DNA of 7,508 nucleotides from JBGOUV01 sp041477815 (GTDB taxonomy: Bacteria; Acidobacteriota; Terriglobia; Bryobacterales; JACQDG01), in NCBI GenBank assembly GCA_041477815.1, contig JBGOUV010000350.1:1-7508 (forward strand). The letters run 5' to 3'. How positions within the stretch are numbered: position 1 is the first letter of the stretch; the number at the start of each line of letters is the position of its first letter. The position numbers were made by a program, and so were the translations under genes. Below the pieces are notes generated by a model that was given only the letters and a program-made list of their open reading frames with translations, had not been told where the DNA came from and made no database searches. This document shows, in pieces, positions 4,854 through 7,508 of the stretch.

Positions 4854-6812
4854 ATGAAGGCCTACGACTTCCTTCTGGCTATCGAGACTGAAGAGATTCC
4901 TGATTGGATGATCTCCGGCGCCCTCTCGGACTTGCAGCGCCTGTTTCTTGAAGCAGTCCAAGCCGGCCAGGGGGCCGGCTGCGGCCCAGGGGGGCCGCCC
5001 CACCAACACGTTGAGACCTATGCTACGCCGCGGCGGCTCGTCCTGGTCGCCCGGCAGATTCCGGAGAAAGAGCCCGACGCCAAGGAGACCCTCACCGGGC
5101 CCCCTGTCTCCGCCGGTCCCAAGGCCGCCGAGGGCTTCGCGCGTAAGCTAGGTATCGAACCGGCCCAGCTCAAGCAGGTCACTACCCCTAAGGGCGAATA
5201 TTTCACGCACACCCGCAAAGTGAAAGGCCGCCGCACCCGCGACCTCCTGGCCACGGCCCTCCCCGGCGTAGTCCTGGGCATCGACTGGCCGAAGAAGATG
5301 ACCTGGACCAGCCGCACCGGTCCCCGCTTCATCCGCCCCATCCGCCGCCTGATCGCCCTCTACGGCGACCGCGTCGTCCCCTTCGAGATCGCCGGCGTCG
5401 TGTCCTCCAACGTCGCCTCCGGGCACCGCCGGCTCGGCCGCGACATCCGGAAGGTGATCAGCTTCGAGGACCTGGTCAGCCGGCTGCGCGACAACGCCGT
5501 GATCCTCGATCCCGCCGAGCGGCGCGCCCGCATCGAGAGCGGCATCGCCGGCTGGCGCGCACGCCCCAATCGCCAACTGCTCGAAACCCTGGTCCACATC
5601 ACCGAATACCCGACCCCGCTGCTCGGTAATTTCGACCCGCACTATCTCACCCTGCCGGAAGAGGTGCTGGTCACGGTGATGCAGCACCACCAGAAGTATT
5701 TCTCGGTGGAAGACGAGAACGGCCGGCTGGCCCCCCAGTTCATCGCCGTGATGAACATCGCCGACGACGCGGACGGCCTCGTCCGCCACGGCAACGAACG
5801 AGTCCTGCGGGCCCGCTTCAATGACGCCCGGTTCTTTTGGGAGACCGACCAGAAGCGCCCTCTGGCAGAGCGCGTCGACGACCTGAAGCATGTTACCTTT
5901 CACAAAGATCTAGGCTCCTACTACGACAAGACCCAGCGCACCGTGGAATGGGTCCGGCGCCTGGAAGGCAACGAGCACGCCCAGCGGGCCGCCCTGCTGG
6001 CCAAGTGCGACCTGACCACCGAACTGGTGAAGGAGTTCACCGAGCTGCAGGGCGTGGTGGGCGGCCTCTACGCCCGCGCCCAGGGCGAGCCCGAACCCGT
6101 CGCCCTCGCCATCTACGACCAGTATGAGCCCGTCCCCCGTACCCCGGAAGGCCAGATCGTGGCCCTCGCCGACCGCCTGGACACCCTCGAAAGCTTCTTC
6201 CGCCTAGAGCTGATGCCCACGGGCTCCAAGGACCCCTTCGCCCTCCGCCGCGCCGCCCTGGGCGTGGTCCGCATCTTGATCGAAGGCGGCCACCGCTTTC
6301 CCATTCCCGCCGATCTGCGCGGCTTCCTGCTGGAACGGGTGCGGCATTACTTCTCCGAGCGCTACGCCTACGACGAGATCAATGCCGTCCTGGCCGGCCG
6401 CTGGGAGGCGCTCCCAGACGTGGCCGAGCGCCTGGAGGCCATCCACCAGGTCCGACCCACGCCCGACTTCGAGCCCCTCGCCGCCAGCTTCAAGCGCATC
6501 CGTAACATCCTGCGCCAGGCCAGCTTCACTTCGGATGCAGTCCCCGACCCGGCTCGGCTCGAGCCCGGCCCCGAGCGCGATCTCTACGACCGCGCCTGTC
6601 GCGTCCGCGACCACGCGGGCAGCCTCTCCTACCAGGAGGCCCTCGCCGCCATCGCCACGCTACGCCCCCAGGTCGATCTGTTCTTCGATAAGGTACTGGT
6701 GATGGCCCCCGACCCGGCCGTCCGCCAGAACCGCCTTGCTTTTCTATCTCAACTCCTCCGGGACTTCTCGACCCTTGCGGACTTCTCGGAGATCGTGATT
6801 TCAGGAGACTAA
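4854..6812 (+). CDS. glyS: Glycyl-tRNA synthetase beta subunit
   Basis: GlyS binds tRNA-Gly for the alpha2-beta2 glycyl-tRNA synthetase. From the ATG at 4854 it has 652 residues, a little shorter than the E. coli protein (689). It opens MKAYDFLLAIETEEIPDWMI, matching the family's FLxEIGTEELP start. Other hallmarks are YATPRRL (56-62), KAAEGFARKLGI (90-101), GPRFIRPIRRLIALYGD (156-172), MQHHQKYFSV (276-285), CDLTTELVKEFTELQGVVGG (385-404), and DPFALRRAALGVVRI (460-474). The end is an anticodon-binding-type domain with VDLFFDKVLVM (607-617) and QNRLAFLSQL. Residues 36-50 are a Gly/Pro/Gln-rich stretch about eight residues longer than in E. coli; it is encoded by two GC-rich palindromes. Starting at 4815 would add 13 Gly/Arg-rich residues with no family match. 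The gene sits between glyQ and ppdK in one operon. Confidence 0.95.
   Translation: MKAYDFLLAIETEEIPDWMISGALSDLQRLFLEAVQAGQGAGCGPGGPPHQHVETYATPRRLVLVARQIPEKEPDAKETLTGPPVSAGPKAAEGFARKLGIEPAQLKQVTTPKGEYFTHTRKVKGRRTRDLLATALPGVVLGIDWPKKMTWTSRTGPRFIRPIRRLIALYGDRVVPFEIAGVVSSNVASGHRRLGRDIRKVISFEDLVSRLRDNAVILDPAERRARIESGIAGWRARPNRQLLETLVHITEYPTPLLGNFDPHYLTLPEEVLVTVMQHHQKYFSVEDENGRLAPQFIAVMNIADDADGLVRHGNERVLRARFNDARFFWETDQKRPLAERVDDLKHVTFHKDLGSYYDKTQRTVEWVRRLEGNEHAQRAALLAKCDLTTELVKEFTELQGVVGGLYARAQGEPEPVALAIYDQYEPVPRTPEGQIVALADRLDTLESFFRLELMPTGSKDPFALRRAALGVVRILIEGGHRFPIPADLRGFLLERVRHYFSERYAYDEINAVLAGRWEALPDVAERLEAIHQVRPTPDFEPLAASFKRIRNILRQASFTSDAVPDPARLEPGPERDLYDRACRVRDHAGSLSYQEALAAIATLRPQVDLFFDKVLVMAPDPAVRQNRLAFLSQLLRDFSTLADFSEIVISGD
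4961..4998 (+). repeat. Two abutting perfect GC hairpins inside glyS
   Basis: AGCCGGCC-AGGG-GGCCGGCT (4961-4980) and GCGGCCC-AGGG-GGGCCGC (4981-4998) are perfect inverted repeats with 8-bp and 7-bp stems. Both have the same four-base loop and they touch with no gap. In the mRNA they would form two very stable stem-loops about 110 nt into glyS. They encode an extra low-complexity stretch (Q36 to H50). The two units look like diverged copies of one palindrome. Confidence 0.75.
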
Positions 6813-6817
6813 CACCG

Positions 6818-7508
6818 ATGCCCAAGCACGTATACTCGTTCGGCGGCGGCTCCGCCGACGGCGACGGTAAGATGAAGGACGTCCTCGGCGGCAAAGGCGC
6901 CGGCCTGGCCGAGATGAGCCGGGCGAATCTCCCCGTCCCCCCCGGCTTCACCATCGCCACCACCGTCTGCAACCTCTACTTCCACAACCACAACCAGGTT
7001 CCGTCCGAGATCCAGTCCGAGATCGACCGCGCCCTGCAACTGCTCGAAGCCAAGATGAGCCAGAAACTCGGCGACCCCGCCGATCCCTTGCTGGTCAGCG
7101 TCCGCTCCGGCGCCAAGTTCTCCATGCCGGGCATGATGGATACCATCCTCAACCTCGGCCTCAACGATAAGACCGTGGAAGCGCTGGTCCAGAAGAGCTG
7201 CAACGACCGCTTCGCCTACGACTGCTACCGCCGGTTCATCCAGATGTTCGGCAACGTCGTGCTGGACATCGAAAAGCACGTGTTCGACGAGATCTTCGAC
7301 GCCAAGAAGAAACAGAAGAAGACGAAGCTCGACACCGACCTCGACGCCAAAGCGTTGAAAGAAGTGATTGAGGACTATAAGAAAGCCGTCCGGAAGCATA
7401 CCAAGCAGGACTTCCCGCAGGATCCCCACGAGCAACTGGTCATGGCGCGTGACGCCGTGTTCCGCTCCTGGCAGAACGATCGCGCCAAGCACTATCGCCG
7501 CATCAACA
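6818..7508 (+). CDS. ppdK: Pyruvate, phosphate dikinase, N-terminal part (runs off the right edge)
   Basis: PPDK reversibly turns pyruvate, ATP and phosphate into phosphoenolpyruvate, AMP and pyrophosphate in the cytoplasm, linking glycolysis and gluconeogenesis. The visible 230 residues cover most of the N-terminal ATP-binding domain: KDVLGGKGAGLAEM (20-33, with K26), LPVPPGFTIAT (38-48), the strongly conserved LVSVRSGAKFSMPGMMDTIL (92-111, with R96), and LDTDLDAKAL...DFPQDPHEQL followed by AVFRSWQNDRAKHYRRIN. This differs from the phosphoenolpyruvate synthase pattern. The phosphohistidine and PEP/pyruvate-binding domains lie beyond the window (full-length proteins are around 870-900 residues). 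AGGAGA lies 9 nt before the ATG, and only five bases separate it from the glyS stop, so it is the fourth operon gene. A Lys-rich stretch (KKKQKKTK, 163-170) sits in a variable insert of the family. Confidence 0.95.
   Translation, partial: MPKHVYSFGGGSADGDGKMKDVLGGKGAGLAEMSRANLPVPPGFTIATTVCNLYFHNHNQVPSEIQSEIDRALQLLEAKMSQKLGDPADPLLVSVRSGAKFSMPGMMDTILNLGLNDKTVEALVQKSCNDRFAYDCYRRFIQMFGNVVLDIEKHVFDEIFDAKKKQKKTKLDTDLDAKALKEVIEDYKKAVRKHTKQDFPQDPHEQLVMARDAVFRSWQNDRAKHYRRIN

Noticed and set aside
6761..6788. Direct repeat GGACTTCTCG at 6761-6770 and 6779-6788 near the end of glyS
   Set aside because: It encodes two DFS tripeptides in the normal GlyS ending and is most simply a codon coincidence.

Overview
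The window is GC-rich, densely coding bacterial chromosome with a strong preference for C or G at third codon positions. Twin-arginine signal peptides on tandem unknown-function proteins, a Solibacter/Bryobacter-like protein repertoire and the housekeeping genes suggest an Acidobacteriota member. That placement is inferred from protein character, not from a search.

Layout. (1) Bases 1-1022, minus strand: a DUF3500-family protein with a Tat signal, followed by the start of a second Tat-exported protein whose start overlaps or nearly abuts its stop codon. The second gene runs off the left edge. (2) Bases 1023-1108: a short divergent promoter region. (3) Bases 1109-2395, plus strand: a polytopic membrane protein with the look of a GT-C/ArnT-PMT-type glycosyltransferase, probably made from a nearly leaderless mRNA. 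(4) Bases 2405-3051, minus strand: a two-gene toxin-antitoxin-like module, DUF6364-type antitoxin then PIN-domain toxin, joined by an ATGA overlap. (5) Bases 3052-3136: a second divergent control region with a perfect 10-bp inverted repeat, each arm of which contains an extended -10-like element facing outward. (6) Bases 3137-7508, plus strand: a tightly packed housekeeping operon recO-glyQ-glyS-ppdK, with ppdK cut by the right edge.

RecO serves recombinational repair. GlyQ and GlyS together form the alpha2-beta2 glycyl-tRNA synthetase. PpdK interconverts pyruvate and phosphoenolpyruvate. The order recO-glyQ-glyS is also found in Firmicutes, where the PPDK regulatory protein gene follows glyS. 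Finding ppdK itself in that place is a notable link.

I see no rRNA, tRNA, CRISPR array, insertion sequence or convincing intrinsic terminator. No wholly new system is evident. The best leads are the symmetric divergent control site, the paired GC hairpins inside glyS, the Tat gene pair, and the probable leaderless starts.
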